A DNA stretch of 56,464 nt from Xanthobacteraceae bacterium (GCA_030037885.1 JASHPU010000116.1:1-56464); one strand, 5' to 3'. Positions 1 to 9,831 are shown, counted from the stretch's first letter. Numbers and translations: made by a program. Notes: generated by a model from the letters alone, not told the origin.

Positions 1-1106
1 CCGTCGGTGACCACGCGCTCGCCAGCCGTGATGCCGGAGGTGACGATGGTGCGGTCGCCGGTTGTGGTGCCGGTGGCAATGGGCTGCGGCTCGACCGTGT
101 TGTCGGCCTTGACCACCCAGGTGAACAGCCCGTTCGGGCCGCGTTGCACGGCCAGCAGCGGAATGACGACGGCGTCCTTGCGGACGGCCAGCAACAGCCG
201 CGCATTGACGAACTCGCCCGGCCACAAGGTCTCGTCCGCATTGGCGAACATCGCCTTGAGGCGATACGTCGCCGTCGTCTGATCGATCATGTTGTCGATG
301 GTGGCCAGCGCGCCGGTGCTCAAGAGGCGAACATTGTCGCGATCGAAGGCGGCGACTTCCACGGCGCCGCGCGCCATGGCCGCGCGCACGTCATCGAGCG
401 TTTGGGCGGGCAGCGTGAACAGGACAGCCGTCGGCTGTGTCTGCGTGAGCACCGCAATGGCGCCCTGGTCGCTGGCATGGACGATGTTGCCGGGATCGAC
501 CAGACGCACGCCCATGCGGCCATCGCTCGGCGCCGCGATATTGGTGTAGTCGAGGTTGGTCTGCGCCGTCTCGATAGCGGCAATGTCGGCGTCGATCGAG
601 GCTTTCGCCTGATCGACCTTGGACTGCTGCAAATCGAGATTCTGTTGGGTCTCGGCGTTTTTTTGTACCAGCGTTGCGAAGCGGACGAGGTCCTTCTCGT
701 CGGCAATGAGCGCCGCCTCGTCAATCGCCTTGCGCGCCTTGGCCTGATCGAGCGCCGCTTGGTACAGGCGCGGATCGATCTTGGCCAGCACCTCGCCCTT
801 CTTGACGCGCTGGCCCTCCTTGAAAAAGACGTCCTGCAGCTTGCCGTCGACCTGGGTATGAATGGCGACCGTGAACAGCGCTTGCACGGTGCCGAGCCCG
901 GTCAGGTAAATCGGCACGTCCTGCCGGCTGGCGGCGGCGACGCTGACGGGGACGCTGGTGTGCGCTTTGCTCCGGGCACTGGTGCGGGCCGCGCCGGGCG
1001 CCTGGCTCCAATAGACCAGACCGCCAACGGCCAACACCGCGCAAATAGCGGCAATGACCAATCCGCGGCGCCGCTTGCGGGCCGCTCCGGTCGGTTGGCT
1101 CTCCAA
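1..1106 (-). CDS. RND efflux periplasmic adaptor (HlyD/MdtA family), 3' end cut by window
   Basis: This is the membrane-fusion subunit of a tripartite RND pump, linking an inner-membrane transporter to an outer-membrane TolC-like channel. About 368 residues are visible and the C-terminus lies outside the window. The frame reads a basic start followed by one membrane segment (about residues 16-33). A biotinyl-lipoyl hairpin follows (VDGKLQDVFFKEGQRVKKGE, then KIDPRLYQAALDQAKA), then a coiled coil and beta-barrel strands (IAAPSDGRMGVRLVDPGNIV, ending ITAGERVVTDG). No ATG lies in frame; TTG at 1106 preceded by GAGGAC is the best start and leaves only six residues before the RKRRR stretch. The partner pump gene should lie beyond base 1. 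The family call is firm, the substrate unknown. Confidence 0.88.
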   Translation of the reverse strand, partial: MESQPTGAARKRRRGLVIAAICAVLAVGGLVYWSQAPGAARTSARSKAHTSVPVSVAAASRQDVPIYLTGLGTVQALFTVAIHTQVDGKLQDVFFKEGQRVKKGEVLAKIDPRLYQAALDQAKARKAIDEAALIADEKDLVRFATLVQKNAETQQNLDLQQSKVDQAKASIDADIAAIETAQTNLDYTNIAAPSDGRMGVRLVDPGNIVHASDQGAIAVLTQTQPTAVLFTLPAQTLDDVRAAMARGAVEVAAFDRDNVRLLSTGALATIDNMIDQTTATYRLKAMFANADETLWPGEFVNARLLLAVRKDAVVIPLLAVQRGPNGLFTWVVKADNTVEPQPIATGTTTGDRTIVTSGITAGERVVTD

Positions 1107-1374
1107 GGGCGTCCTCAGTCCCAGTCGCGGTTTTCTGTACCGGTTTGGGTTATCATTCTGTTTTAATTCACTCTGTCGCTACGGGAAAGCCATTGCCGAG
1201 AATGAAAGCCGTGGCTGTTCTGCTCACAGCGTAAAATTCAGCCGCCGTGGCATATATTCTGCGTAAAAAATGCGATTGACAGTTGCGGCGGCGGAGGCGG
1301 TCGGCCGGGTTCATTGCCGGGTCACGATTTGCTAGGTTGGCTCCCAGCAGGGGCCCTTCGGCAGGAGATCGATC

Positions 1375-2556
1375 ATGCTCGATATTGCACGGAAACAAAG
1401 CCTAGCTCCCTTCGACACGGCGCGGCTCGACCGGCTGATGGACGAAGCCGGCATCGACATTCTGGTCGTCACGTCCAAGCACAACGTACAGTACCTGCTC
1501 GGCGGCCATCGCGCCTTTTTCTTCGAATCGATGGATGCGATGGGGCTGAGCCGCTACCTGCCGGTTTTCGTCTATCCCAAGGGCGCGCCCGACAAAGCCG
1601 GCTTCTTCGGCCACCGCATGGAGAATTATCAGAACGAGGTAAAGCCGTTCTGGGTGGCGGAGCTCGACGTCAAGAGTTCAGGCTCGGTCGACGTCATGGA
1701 GAAAGCCGCCGCCTACATTCGCAAGCTGGAGCCAAGACCGCGCCGGCTCGGCGCCGAACTAGCGTTCATTCCGGTGAACTCCACGGCCGTGTTGCGCAAG
1801 GCCTTTCCGGATAGCGAGATCAAGGACGCGCTGTTCGTCCTCGAGCGCCTGCGAGCACGCAAGACCCCGGAAGAACTCGAGAAGCTGCGCATTGCTTCCG
1901 ACCTCGTCATCGATTCCATGCTGGCGGTGATCAACAGCCACGGGTCGGGCGCCACCAAGGCCGAGCTCGCCGAAGCGCTGCGCCGCGAGGAGACGATGCG
2001 CGGCTTGACCTTCGACTATTGCCTGATCGCCGCGGGCTCCAGTCTCAATCGCGCGCCGTCGGATCAGCATTGGGAACAGGGCGATCCGCTGTCGCTCGAT
2101 TCCGGCGGCAATTATCACGGCTATATCGGCGATCTCGCCCGCATGGCGGTCGTCGGCGAGCCGGACGACGAGCTCGTCGATCTCTTGGCCGAGGTCGAAG
2201 CCATCGAGCAGACGTCGATGAAGCCGATCCGCGCCGGCGCCCTCGGCAAGGAGATTTATACCGCCGCCGACACCGTGCTGCACAAATCCAAGCTGCACAA
2301 TCACATCCATTTTTTAGCGCACGGCATGGGCTTGGTCAGCCACGAAGCGCCGCGGCTGACTAATTCCGGCCCGGTGCCCTACGATGCCTATGACGCCGAC
2401 CGGCCGCTCGAAGTCGGCATGGTGGTTTCGGTGGAAACCACGCTGCAGCATCCCAAGCGCGGCTTCATCAAGCTCGAAGATACGGTCGTGGTGACGCCGA
2501 ACGGTTTTGAGGTTTACGGCGACCGCGCCCGCGGCTGGAATCGCGCCGGCGGCTGA
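1375..2556 (+). CDS. M24 family metallopeptidase (Xaa-Pro aminopeptidase-like)
   Basis: A 393-residue dinuclear-metal aminopeptidase or prolidase-like enzyme, probably cytoplasmic because no signal peptide is seen. The creatinase-like N-domain (about 1-160) is followed by the pita-bread domain. The five metal ligands are all present: D242 and D253 in LSLDSGGNYHGYIGDL, H316 in HGMGLVSHE, E354 in VSVETT and E368 in KLEDTV. The start ATG at 1375 follows GCAGGAGATCG, an acceptable ribosome site. The gene is divergent from the upstream adaptor gene and has no obvious operon partner. Whether the substrate is an X-Pro peptide or a small molecule such as creatine cannot be read from the sequence. Confidence 0.93.
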   Translation: MLDIARKQSLAPFDTARLDRLMDEAGIDILVVTSKHNVQYLLGGHRAFFFESMDAMGLSRYLPVFVYPKGAPDKAGFFGHRMENYQNEVKPFWVAELDVKSSGSVDVMEKAAAYIRKLEPRPRRLGAELAFIPVNSTAVLRKAFPDSEIKDALFVLERLRARKTPEELEKLRIASDLVIDSMLAVINSHGSGATKAELAEALRREETMRGLTFDYCLIAAGSSLNRAPSDQHWEQGDPLSLDSGGNYHGYIGDLARMAVVGEPDDELVDLLAEVEAIEQTSMKPIRAGALGKEIYTAADTVLHKSKLHNHIHFLAHGMGLVSHEAPRLTNSGPVPYDAYDADRPLEVGMVVSVETTLQHPKRGFIKLEDTVVVTPNGFEVYGDRARGWNRAGG

Positions 2557-2607
2557 TCTTGTTTCTGCAGCCGCGCGATAAGGCGGCCGCGCGTGTGATC
2601 GGCGCTG

Positions 2608-2808
2608 CTAAGACCTGCTCCGCTGATCCTGCGCTTCGGCGCGCAGCTTGTGCATGTAGCCGAAGCAGACGAGGCCGATCAAAGCCCAGGATACGCCGGC
2701 AATGACGAAGATCGTCGGATCGACACGCGGCCAAATGTTGGTGATGAGGGCGCAGGTGATGCCCCATCCGATCATCACGATGAACGCCCGCGGCAAGAGA
2801 TAAGTCAT
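2608..2808 (-). CDS. small membrane protein, two predicted helices
   Basis: A 66-residue protein with two hydrophobic stretches (about residues 8-25 and 34-50) separated by a short polar loop with WPRVDP. It has a basic-to-acidic hydrophilic tail (HKLRAEAQDQRSRS). The composition is typical of a real small inner-membrane protein rather than a shadow frame. I do not recognise the family. It converges with the M24 peptidase gene and lies alone. Confidence 0.6.
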   Translation of the reverse strand: MTYLLPRAFIVMIGWGITCALITNIWPRVDPTIFVIAGVSWALIGLVCFGYMHKLRAEAQDQRSRS

Positions 2809-2910
2809 GATTCGCGCCCCTTCGGTTGAGCGCGATGGTGTTGCGATAGGGTTAACGAGCGGTTAAGCGAGGGTGCCGCGGGCCGCTGCCAGCAGCGCAG
2901 GAGAGTAGCC

Positions 2911-3426
2911 GTGTGCAACATTGGCTCTTTGTTGGGCGCCTGCGTCTTGCTGGCAGCGGCGCTGTGGTCCGGCGTTGCGAATGCCGAGCGCACGCGCGCC
3001 GTCGAGCCGGCTGCGGCGCGGAGCGCGCGGTCGAGCATCATCCTCGCGCAAACATTTCACGTGCGGCCGAGCGTGCCGGGCTCGAGCGATTCGGGTGACC
3101 TGGGCCGCTCGTCGGACGGTACCCATGCGCCGCCGAGGGTGCCGGGCTCGAGCGACTCTGGTGACCTGAGCCGCTCCTCCGGCGGTTCACATGCATCGCC
3201 GCCAGTGCCGAATTTCAGCGGCTTGGGAAGCACATCGCGCGGTTCGCCCGCGGCGCCGGCAGTGTCGAACGGATCGGGCCCCTCGCATGCCGCGCCGGGC
3301 GTGCCGGTCTTCAATGATGGTGCGAGCGATGTTCCCGCGCAGTCGCATGCGCCGTCGCCAACGCCCAAAGGGACGGGCGCTTCGCATGCCGCTCCCGGAG
3401 TGCCCATGATGGGCGGCAATCCCTAA
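2911..3426 (+). CDS. exported low-complexity protein with 22-residue repeats
   Basis: A 171-residue protein starting at GTG. A Sec signal peptide is clear (hydrophobic core LLGACVLLAAALWS, cleavage after VANA, about residue 25). The mature part is rich in Ser, Gly, Pro and Ala. It is built from units beginning VPGSSDSGDL.RSS..HAPP, then looser SHAAPGVP units near the C-terminus. No cysteine occurs in the mature chain and no catalytic domain is seen. It is likely an extracytoplasmic unstructured protein of unknown role. The preceding GCGCAGGAGAGTAGCC supplies a ribosome site, supporting the GTG start. Confidence 0.6.
   Translation: MCNIGSLLGACVLLAAALWSGVANAERTRAVEPAAARSARSSIILAQTFHVRPSVPGSSDSGDLGRSSDGTHAPPRVPGSSDSGDLSRSSGGSHASPPVPNFSGLGSTSRGSPAAPAVSNGSGPSHAAPGVPVFNDGASDVPAQSHAPSPTPKGTGASHAAPGVPMMGGNP
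3073..3270 (+). repeat. tandem 66-bp coding repeats (3 units)
   Basis: Units begin with GTGCCG at 3073, 3139 and 3205, exactly 66 bp apart. Units 1 and 2 are nearly identical and unit 3 is degenerate. They encode the 22-residue repeats of the exported protein, so copy number may vary between strains. Confidence 0.7.
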
Positions 3427-3494
3427 AACGCGCGCGCTCGTACGGCATCTGCTCGCGGCGCACAGTGCGCCGTGTCGCTTCTGAAAATCCGGCA

Positions 3495-4340
3495 TTACTC
3501 GACGCAGCCGCCGATCGGCTGCTTGCAGGTGAAGCCGTTAGCGCGACAGCGCTGCAATGCCGCTTCGGAGGTGTTGCCCGAGGCCCAGCCGGCGCGGTTC
3601 ACCGTGTGGCCGGTGGTGATGTAGACGCAGCCGTAATCCCAGGCGCCGGTGGATTTGCACGTCGCGCCGCCGGCATCGCGGCACGCTTGAACGGCGCTGT
3701 TTCGGGCATCTTCTTCGGTCGACCTGGTCCCGGAATAACCGATCGCCACGTGGACGCGGCCGTGCACGCGCCAGACCGAAGAGGCAATCGCGTTCCACCG
3801 CTTCTCCGCTGGCGGCGGGGGCGGTGGCGCTGGCGCTGGCGCTGGCGCTGGGGCGTGCGAGCGCTCGACCTCGGCCAGTGCGCTCGCCGGCGGCGGCGAA
3901 GCGCTCGCTTCATCGGCGATCTGCCTGACGTCGGGATTGCCGGAGGCGATCCGCGCCACGGCATCGGCGTCAAGTTTATTGGCGATGCTGTAATCGATGA
4001 TCGCGGAGTTTTTGTCGCCTTTGTGGAACTCGGCGAGCGCGCGGCTCACATAGGCCACGATGTTGCGCGGCGTGAGCTTGAGCGCCTCGGTGTAGTCGGC
4101 GATGGCGCGCTCGCTATTGCCCTGCTTCAAATAGGCGGCGGCGCGATAGACGTAAGCGTCGGCGCGGTTCTGCGGCGTTTCGCTTTCGTCCGGGATGATG
4201 GCGCTGCAGGCCGGAACGGCGACGGCAGAATCCTTGGACTGGCAGGCGTCCCAATCCTGCTGGCTTGCCGCGAATGCCGGCCCTGCAGACAGCAAACCTA
4301 AGCTCAACGCCACAACGGCTTTGCCATTCCCCCCGACCAT
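3495..4340 (-). CDS. exported TPR and DUF4189 domain protein
   Basis: About 281 residues from ATG 4340; in-frame GTG 4361 and TTG 4385 are alternatives. The ATG start leaves a clean signal peptide (VALSLGLLSAGPAFA). Two to three TPR-like helical pairs follow (NRADAYVYRAAAYLKQGNSE, then AIADYTEALKLTPRN). Next come a Pro-Ala linker and a C-terminal DUF4189-type domain rich in Cys and Trp (WRVHGRVHVAIGYSG, AVQACRDAGGATC, CKQPIGGCVE). The Cys residues probably form disulfides in the periplasm. TPR modules bind proteins, so a scaffold role is plausible, but no function is established here. Confidence 0.82.
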   Translation of the reverse strand: MVGGNGKAVVALSLGLLSAGPAFAASQQDWDACQSKDSAVAVPACSAIIPDESETPQNRADAYVYRAAAYLKQGNSERAIADYTEALKLTPRNIVAYVSRALAEFHKGDKNSAIIDYSIANKLDADAVARIASGNPDVRQIADEASASPPPASALAEVERSHAPAPAPAPAPPPPPPAEKRWNAIASSVWRVHGRVHVAIGYSGTRSTEEDARNSAVQACRDAGGATCKSTGAWDYGCVYITTGHTVNRAGWASGNTSEAALQRCRANGFTCKQPIGGCVE

Positions 4341-4475
4341 CGCTCGTGCCCGGTCATTCACCCGCCGAGCCGAGATTATCACCAAGGCCGCGGCTGGTGA
4401 AGGCGCGCGCTACGGACAGGCGCGCGCTGCGAATGCCGAGCCATTCACCGGCCGAAATCGCTGCGCGGCGCTTAT

Positions 4476-4622
4476 TTACGTCAAGCTGCCCAGCGCACAG
4501 ACCAGAAGCCATATCAGCACGACCGCCCAGCCGAACGAGAGGACAATTCCGAGCGAAGTGATCGTCATCGGCCACAGCCGCACAAGCCGCCGCAAGCCGA
4601 GCGGCACCGAGGACGCGCTCAT
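4476..4622 (-). CDS. 48-residue single-span membrane protein
   Basis: A short reading frame, MSASSVPLGLRRLVRLWPMT followed by a strong hydrophobic helix (ITSLGIVLSFGWAVVLIWLL) and a short tail ending GSLT. ATG 4622 is preceded by GGTGAGG at good spacing. It lies inside the out-of-frame tail of the neighbouring broken ATPase gene, which supports that tail being non-coding. The family is not recognised; the length and topology are plausible for a genuine small membrane protein. Confidence 0.5.
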   Translation of the reverse strand: MSASSVPLGLRRLVRLWPMTITSLGIVLSFGWAVVLIWLLVCALGSLT

Positions 4623-4697
4623 GACACCTCACCGTGTACTTTTCCGCTTTGTGGGCGCAACCCTCCCGCAGGTTCAATCCGCAAGCTGCGACGCGCG

Positions 4698-6366
4698 TCA
4701 CAGCCAATCGGCGCCGTGCATCAAAGCGATGAAGTGCAGATCGTTGGATGAAATGCGTCGGCGGCCCGCCCGGATTTGCTGAAGGCATCGTCTCCAGAGC
4801 GACACGCGACAAATCGGTCTTGTCAATGCCGATACGTCGGGCATAGGTCTTGCTTGGCGTTTGAACGACGGCGAAATCGCCGTTCTTCACCTCCGCCGTC
4901 GTCGAGACGATCAATGTCTGTCCGGGGAAGGCGACAAGACCCAGCGTAGGCGCGCGGAGCGTGAACAGCGAAACCTCGCCAAGCGACGCAAGATCGAAAG
5001 TCTCGGTGGCGTCCTCGACGCTGGTCAGCGCAGCGCCGACCTCGCGCGCCGCCAGTCGGCCGACGACTGCGATCGGCCTCGCCGGCAGGGAAACGACGGT
5101 TAGAGCAGAGGCCGTCTTTTTGACCTCCGCGACTGCTTGCTCTGGCGCCAGCCGCCCCATGAAGCGTGCATAGGCCAGCCAACAGGCATCGATTGCGGAG
5201 AAGACGTCTTCGTATCCTTGCCGGACGACATCAGCTTCCGCGGGCGAAATCTGGTCCGCCCGGCCGTGATGCGCCTTGTTGATGGCTTCGCGGAACGGCG
5301 CGCCCGCGCGCAACAGCGGCAGATCGAGAAGACGCTGGAATGGCTCTTCGTTGAACGGCCTTTCACCGCGATTGCGCGCATTGGCGATCCGGCCCAGGAG
5401 ATCGTTCAAGGTCGGGTCTTTTAAGACCGACGGATCGGAAGCCAGAAGGTCCCAGAGTTTGGTTTCGATTCGGACGCGCACCGGATGGACGAAAGCGCGC
5501 GCCAGCGCCGTGTCGTTCGGATCGGTCTTTTGCCAATGCTCGTAGCGCGTTCGCGCTTCATCGGCCACTGGCGCGAGACTGGCGGTGCATTTCGAGGTCG
5601 AGATCGCGGAAAATTCCCATGTCTCCCAGCGATAGGAGCTGCCGCCGGCTTGATGCGCCGCGACAAAGGCTTCGATTGTCGGGATGAAACCGAAATCGTT
5701 GCTGGCGATTAGCGGATGCACATCCGCCGCGAGCAGATGTGGCACCGTGGCGGCGAGATTCGCCACGTTGCTGGGATCGAACAGGTCTTGCGGATCGTCC
5801 ATCAGAATGGTCGAAAGGCCGCCGCTGCGACTCCAAATCTGTTGCCAGAGGGCCAGAACGAACGCCGCGAGATAGGCCCGCAGTGCCGAAGCGTTCATGA
5901 CGTGGTGCGCCTCGACCAGATGTTTGCCCTGAGAGGCCAGCAGGCCGAGGCCGTCGGACTTTGCCGGATCGAGGCCGGCATAGGCAGGAGCTTGTAGAAA
6001 TTGCGCCTTATACATGCGTTGCGCCCACGCGCTTGCCTGGGCGTCGAGATCGGCGATCAGGCCCGCCACTTGGTCATGAACCAATGTCGGGAACCGGACG
6101 AACGGCTCGACTGCCTTGGCAGCGCGCGCCAGCTTCGCGATCCGGACCCTCAGCTTGGCCCATTTCTCACAGGTCTCTTTGATCTGCACGAGTTGACGCC
6201 GGATGCCGGCAAAGACCGTCGCGGCGACGAACTGACTAACGCTATGTCTGCGTGGGTGGACAACGAGCCTTTTCCAGTCGCCATCTTTACCGACATCGTG
6301 CGCTTTGGCGGGCCGCGGCTTGGCGCAGAATGCCGTCCCTCTCTCAGCAGAGAAGCAAGGGTTTGC
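4698..6366 (-). pseudogene. remnant of SMC/ABC-like ATPase fused to S24-like domain
   Basis: The open frame runs from a stop at 6367-6369 with no good ATG; GTG 6189 is the first usable start. It keeps a coiled-coil part, a signature-like helix (NASALRAYLAAF) and a Walker B (STILMDDPQDLFD). The Walker A half of an ABC/RecF-like ATPase is missing upstream. The C-terminal third (GLVAFPGQTLIVSTTAEVKN, then GDFAVVQTPSKTYARRIGID) resembles the S24/LexA-type peptidase fold. Near 4740 the sense of the protein continues in another frame as DLHFIALMHGADWL, ending at 4698, whereas the original frame runs on as a nonsense tail to 4354. I read this as a gene truncated at the 5' end with a 3' frameshift, perhaps a dead defence or DNA-repair ATPase. 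Confidence 0.65.
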
Positions 6367-6497
6367 TCATCCAGTCGCCTGGGAATTTCGTTCTGAACGA
6401 GTTGGCGACTACTTGAAAGATCAATTCTCGGCTATAAGAAAAAGGAGTGAAAAATTTACCGGACGATCCAGGCATCCGCGCTGAAAGGCCCGACGAA

Positions 6498-7787
6498 ATG
6501 AAAATGATTTTCATTCAAGCGGTCGCGGCGGCGGCGGTTCTTTTGTCTTGCCCTTTACCAGCACGGAGCCAGCTTCATGGGCATGGCGGCGCGGTGCGGG
6601 CGATCGCGATTTCGCCAGACGGCAAGACCGCTGTCTCCGGCAGTTTCGATACGTCGGCAATTCGTTGGTCGCTGCAGCACGACACCGCCTTGCAGGTCCT
6701 GCGCTTCCACGACAGCGCGGTTAACGCAGTCGCGTTTCTTCCGGACGGACGCATCGCCACGGGCGGCGCCGATGCGCGCATTGCCATCTGGAAGCCCGGC
6801 GAACCGCAGCCGCAGATCGTCCTCCAAGGCCATACGGCACCGATCGTCGGACTGGCAGTCTCGCCGGACGGCGCCACTCTGGCATCAGCCTCGTGGGATC
6901 GGACGGCGCGGCTGTGGCCGCTCGCAGGTGGCGCACCGCGCGTCCTCAATGGAAATCGGCAGAACGTAAACGCTGTAGCGTTCATGCCCGACAACAGCGC
7001 GGTCGTCACTGCGGGTTACGATGCGACTTTGCGTATCTGGCCGTTGGCGCGCAACGCCTCGCCGATCGTGACGACCTTGCCGACGCCACTTAATGCCGCC
7101 GTGATAGCGCCCGATCGCGAGATCATCACGGCAGGCGCAGACGGCAGCGTGTATTTTCTGTCGGCGAACGGGGAACGGCTGGGGTCGGTCCGCGTCGGCG
7201 AGACGCCGATCATCGCACTCGCCATCTCGCCCGACGGCGCAACGATTGCCGCCGCTGGCGTTCGCGGCTCGGTATCGATAATCGATCGGGCGGGCCGTAA
7301 GTTGGAGCGAACGCTGGTCGGTCCGGGACTCCCGGTCTGGTCGGTTGCATTCTTTCCGGACAATCAGACACTTCTGACCGGCGGTGCGGATCGCATTATA
7401 CGGCGCTGGGATGCCGCCACCGGTGATCCGATCGGCGCTGTCGCGGTGGGCGGGCCCACCGATCCACTTGCCGCGTATGCGGGCGATCCTGGCGCGCAAG
7501 TGTTTCGCGCCTGCGTCGCCTGTCACACGCTCAAGCCGGATGAGGGCAATCGCGCCGGCCCGACACTGGCGGGGCTGTTCGGCCGGCGGATCGCGACGTT
7601 GCCGGGCTATAATTTCTCGCCAGCGCTCAAAAAGCTGGACATCGTGTGGACGCCGGAGACAGTCTCGAAGTTGTTCGAGCTTGGCCCTGCGGTCTATACG
7701 CCAGGCACCAAAATGCCCCAGCAGACAATCGGCTCCGCGCAGGATCGCGCGGCGCTGGTGCGTTTTCTCGATCGGGCCACACGATAG
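6498..7787 (+). CDS. exported WD40-repeat protein with C-terminal cytochrome c domain
   Basis: About 429 residues. I prefer ATG 6498, which gives a compact signal peptide (IFIQAVAAAAVLLSCPLPARS); GTG 6447 would add a polar extension. About seven WD40 blades follow (for example GGAVRAIAISPDGKTAVSGS and GLAVSPDGATLASASWDRTA). A class I cytochrome c domain comes last, with haem motif CVACH and axial Met in TKMP. It is therefore a periplasmic haem protein. Its place next to the formate dehydrogenase island suggests an electron-transfer or assembly role there, which is inference. The domain reading is firm. Confidence 0.9.
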   Translation: MKMIFIQAVAAAAVLLSCPLPARSQLHGHGGAVRAIAISPDGKTAVSGSFDTSAIRWSLQHDTALQVLRFHDSAVNAVAFLPDGRIATGGADARIAIWKPGEPQPQIVLQGHTAPIVGLAVSPDGATLASASWDRTARLWPLAGGAPRVLNGNRQNVNAVAFMPDNSAVVTAGYDATLRIWPLARNASPIVTTLPTPLNAAVIAPDREIITAGADGSVYFLSANGERLGSVRVGETPIIALAISPDGATIAAAGVRGSVSIIDRAGRKLERTLVGPGLPVWSVAFFPDNQTLLTGGADRIIRRWDAATGDPIGAVAVGGPTDPLAAYAGDPGAQVFRACVACHTLKPDEGNRAGPTLAGLFGRRIATLPGYNFSPALKKLDIVWTPETVSKLFELGPAVYTPGTKMPQQTIGSAQDRAALVRFLDRATR

Positions 7788-7800
7788 AGCTCAGCCCGCG

Positions 7801-9831
7801 TCAATGCTCGCTGTCCTGCGCGCGTTTGTTTGCTTCGCGCTCTCGTAGGTAATCGTCCGTCGTGCGGAGAGCGGGCCGGGGCGGCGCGCCGTGGGGATCG
7901 AAATCGTCATCGGCGACGACCGCCACCCGGCAATCCTCGCACATTTTTAGCGCTTCGAGCCTCTTGGAACCTTGCGGATACATCCAATGCTGACCGGCCA
8001 ATTTTCCAATCACGCGCTCGATCGTGCTTTTCACTCCAAAGGGCTTGCCGCAGCGAATGCAATGGAACGGCTCCTCCTCTTTCAGCACGCGGGACATGGC
8101 GGTGGCTGAGTTAAAGTCGAGCTGCGGCTTGAGCGTAATCACCTTCTCCGGACAGGTCGCCTTGCACAGCCCGCATTGCACGCAGGCATCTTCGGTGAAA
8201 CGCAGGAGCGGGCGCTCCGGGTCGTCACCCAGCGCGCCGGTCGGACAGGCAGCGACGCATGCAAGACACAGTGTGCAGCCCGCAACGTTGATCTCGACCG
8301 TGCCGAATGGCGCGCCGGGAGGTAAGGCGACGACATCGATCGGGTTGGGTGCTGCGCCATGCAATGCGCGCAGAACAGACCGCATCACCTCGCGCTTTCC
8401 GCCGATAGGCAGGAAAGTTGCCGGCCGTGGCGTTACCGCGCGCAGCTCGGTTGTAGCCAATGCCGAAGCAAGCGCATCGGGATCATCAGTCTCGATCAGC
8501 GCCGGAGCACTGAAACCGAGGGCGTCAAGGATTGGCGTCGTGAGGCCGATAGTTTGACGCAGGCCGGCAAGGTCATGCCGTGGTTTGCCCCGCACCAGCA
8601 GGCGGACCGCCGCCGCGCCGTAAGCAAACGCGGCGGCGAGCGCCTCAAGCCCGATCTGCGTCACCGCATTGACGGCGAGTGGCAGCACATTTGCCGGCAA
8701 CCCAGTGCCGTAACGGGCCAACGCGTCGATCAATTCGGTGCCGTGCTCGCTATCGTGGAATAGCACGATCGGATCGTTGCCGCCGCACTCTCGAAATACC
8801 GTCAACAGCGCGCGCAGCCGGCGCATGAGCGCATCGGCGGGCGGCAGCGCGTAAGCGGCGGCGCCGGTCGGGCAGGCGGCGGCGCACTCGCCGCATCCGG
8901 CGCAGATGGTGGCATCGATCGCAACATGATCGCCGTCGGGCGCGATGGCGCCGGTTGGACACAGATCGAGGCAGCGACGGCAGCCGACAATACGCGAGCG
9001 CGAATGCGCGCACAGATTTTCGCTAAACACGATATAGCGCGGCTTGTCGAACGTGCCGACCAAATCGCGCGCCTTGAGCACCGCGCGCAGCACTGCCGCC
9101 GGATCGCCCGGATCGGCACGGACATAGCCTTCGCGCAGATCGGGCAAGGCAAACAGCGGCGGATTGCCGGAAATATCGAGCACAATATCGCAGTGCGACT
9201 TGGCGCCGTCGCGCGCCGGTGCGAATGTCAGCGCCTCGCGCGCGGACGGCGTTGCCAGCGCGAAATCGTCGACCACGATGTCGAACGCCCCCAAACGCCC
9301 CGTGCCGGAGCGGATGGTGCCTTTCGCCACGGGAAAATCGCGCACGCGCGGCGGCGGTACGTCGCCCGGCCTGCTCAGCAATACCGTGACGTCGAGATGC
9401 TCCTTCAAGAGGTTGCCGGCTTCAATCGCTCTTTCGTCGCGACCGTACACCAATGCTACGCCCTCGCTTGTCACGCTGACGAACGCAACATCGGGCTGCG
9501 GTTCGGCGGCGGCCGCGATCAGCGCGGCCATTTTTGGTCCCGCCGCGCCCGCCTGCTCAGACCAACCGGCGGTTTCGCGCACATTGACGAACGTGAGATC
9601 GCTGTTCGCGCCGGCAGTCTCGCCGAACAGCGGAGCTTCCTGCGCGCAGCCGACGATCAGAGGCTCGTTTCGCGCCGCCGCGGCACGGAAGCGCTCCAGC
9701 TCAGCCCGGCAAAGCTGCGTGGCGGTCTTGACCTCGGCCCCGCGACAACCGCGCCGCACCGTCTCGGCGTCGAGCGGCATCGTATCGTCGCACGAGCACA
9801 AAAAAATGTTTTTGGGACGCTCTGCTGTCAT
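7801..9831 (-). CDS. multi-[4Fe-4S] ferredoxin-type protein of the formate dehydrogenase island
   Basis: A 676-residue protein with four cysteine motifs in two pairs: CRRCLDLCPTGAI and CAGCGECAAACPTGA in the middle, CTLCLACVAACPTGA and CVQCGLCKATCPEKV near the C-terminus. Two further Cys pairs (CIRCGKPF, CEDCR) may bind metal at the end, and the N-terminus opens with CSCDDT. No signal peptide is present, so it should be cytoplasmic. It is divergent from the ligase-like gene that leads the formate dehydrogenase operon. Proteins of this kind accompany formate dehydrogenase genes in rhizobia; a role as electron carrier or in maturation is inferred. Confidence 0.88.
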   Translation of the reverse strand: MTAERPKNIFLCSCDDTMPLDAETVRRGCRGAEVKTATQLCRAELERFRAAAARNEPLIVGCAQEAPLFGETAGANSDLTFVNVRETAGWSEQAGAAGPKMAALIAAAAEPQPDVAFVSVTSEGVALVYGRDERAIEAGNLLKEHLDVTVLLSRPGDVPPPRVRDFPVAKGTIRSGTGRLGAFDIVVDDFALATPSAREALTFAPARDGAKSHCDIVLDISGNPPLFALPDLREGYVRADPGDPAAVLRAVLKARDLVGTFDKPRYIVFSENLCAHSRSRIVGCRRCLDLCPTGAIAPDGDHVAIDATICAGCGECAAACPTGAAAYALPPADALMRRLRALLTVFRECGGNDPIVLFHDSEHGTELIDALARYGTGLPANVLPLAVNAVTQIGLEALAAAFAYGAAAVRLLVRGKPRHDLAGLRQTIGLTTPILDALGFSAPALIETDDPDALASALATTELRAVTPRPATFLPIGGKREVMRSVLRALHGAAPNPIDVVALPPGAPFGTVEINVAGCTLCLACVAACPTGALGDDPERPLLRFTEDACVQCGLCKATCPEKVITLKPQLDFNSATAMSRVLKEEEPFHCIRCGKPFGVKSTIERVIGKLAGQHWMYPQGSKRLEALKMCEDCRVAVVADDDFDPHGAPPRPALRTTDDYLREREANKRAQDSEH

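Noticed and set aside
4354-4697. C-terminal 115 residues of the long minus frame at 4354-6189
   Set aside because: The protein sense leaves this frame near 4740. The tail is Arg/Ala/Cys-rich nonsense and overlaps a plausible small gene in another frame.
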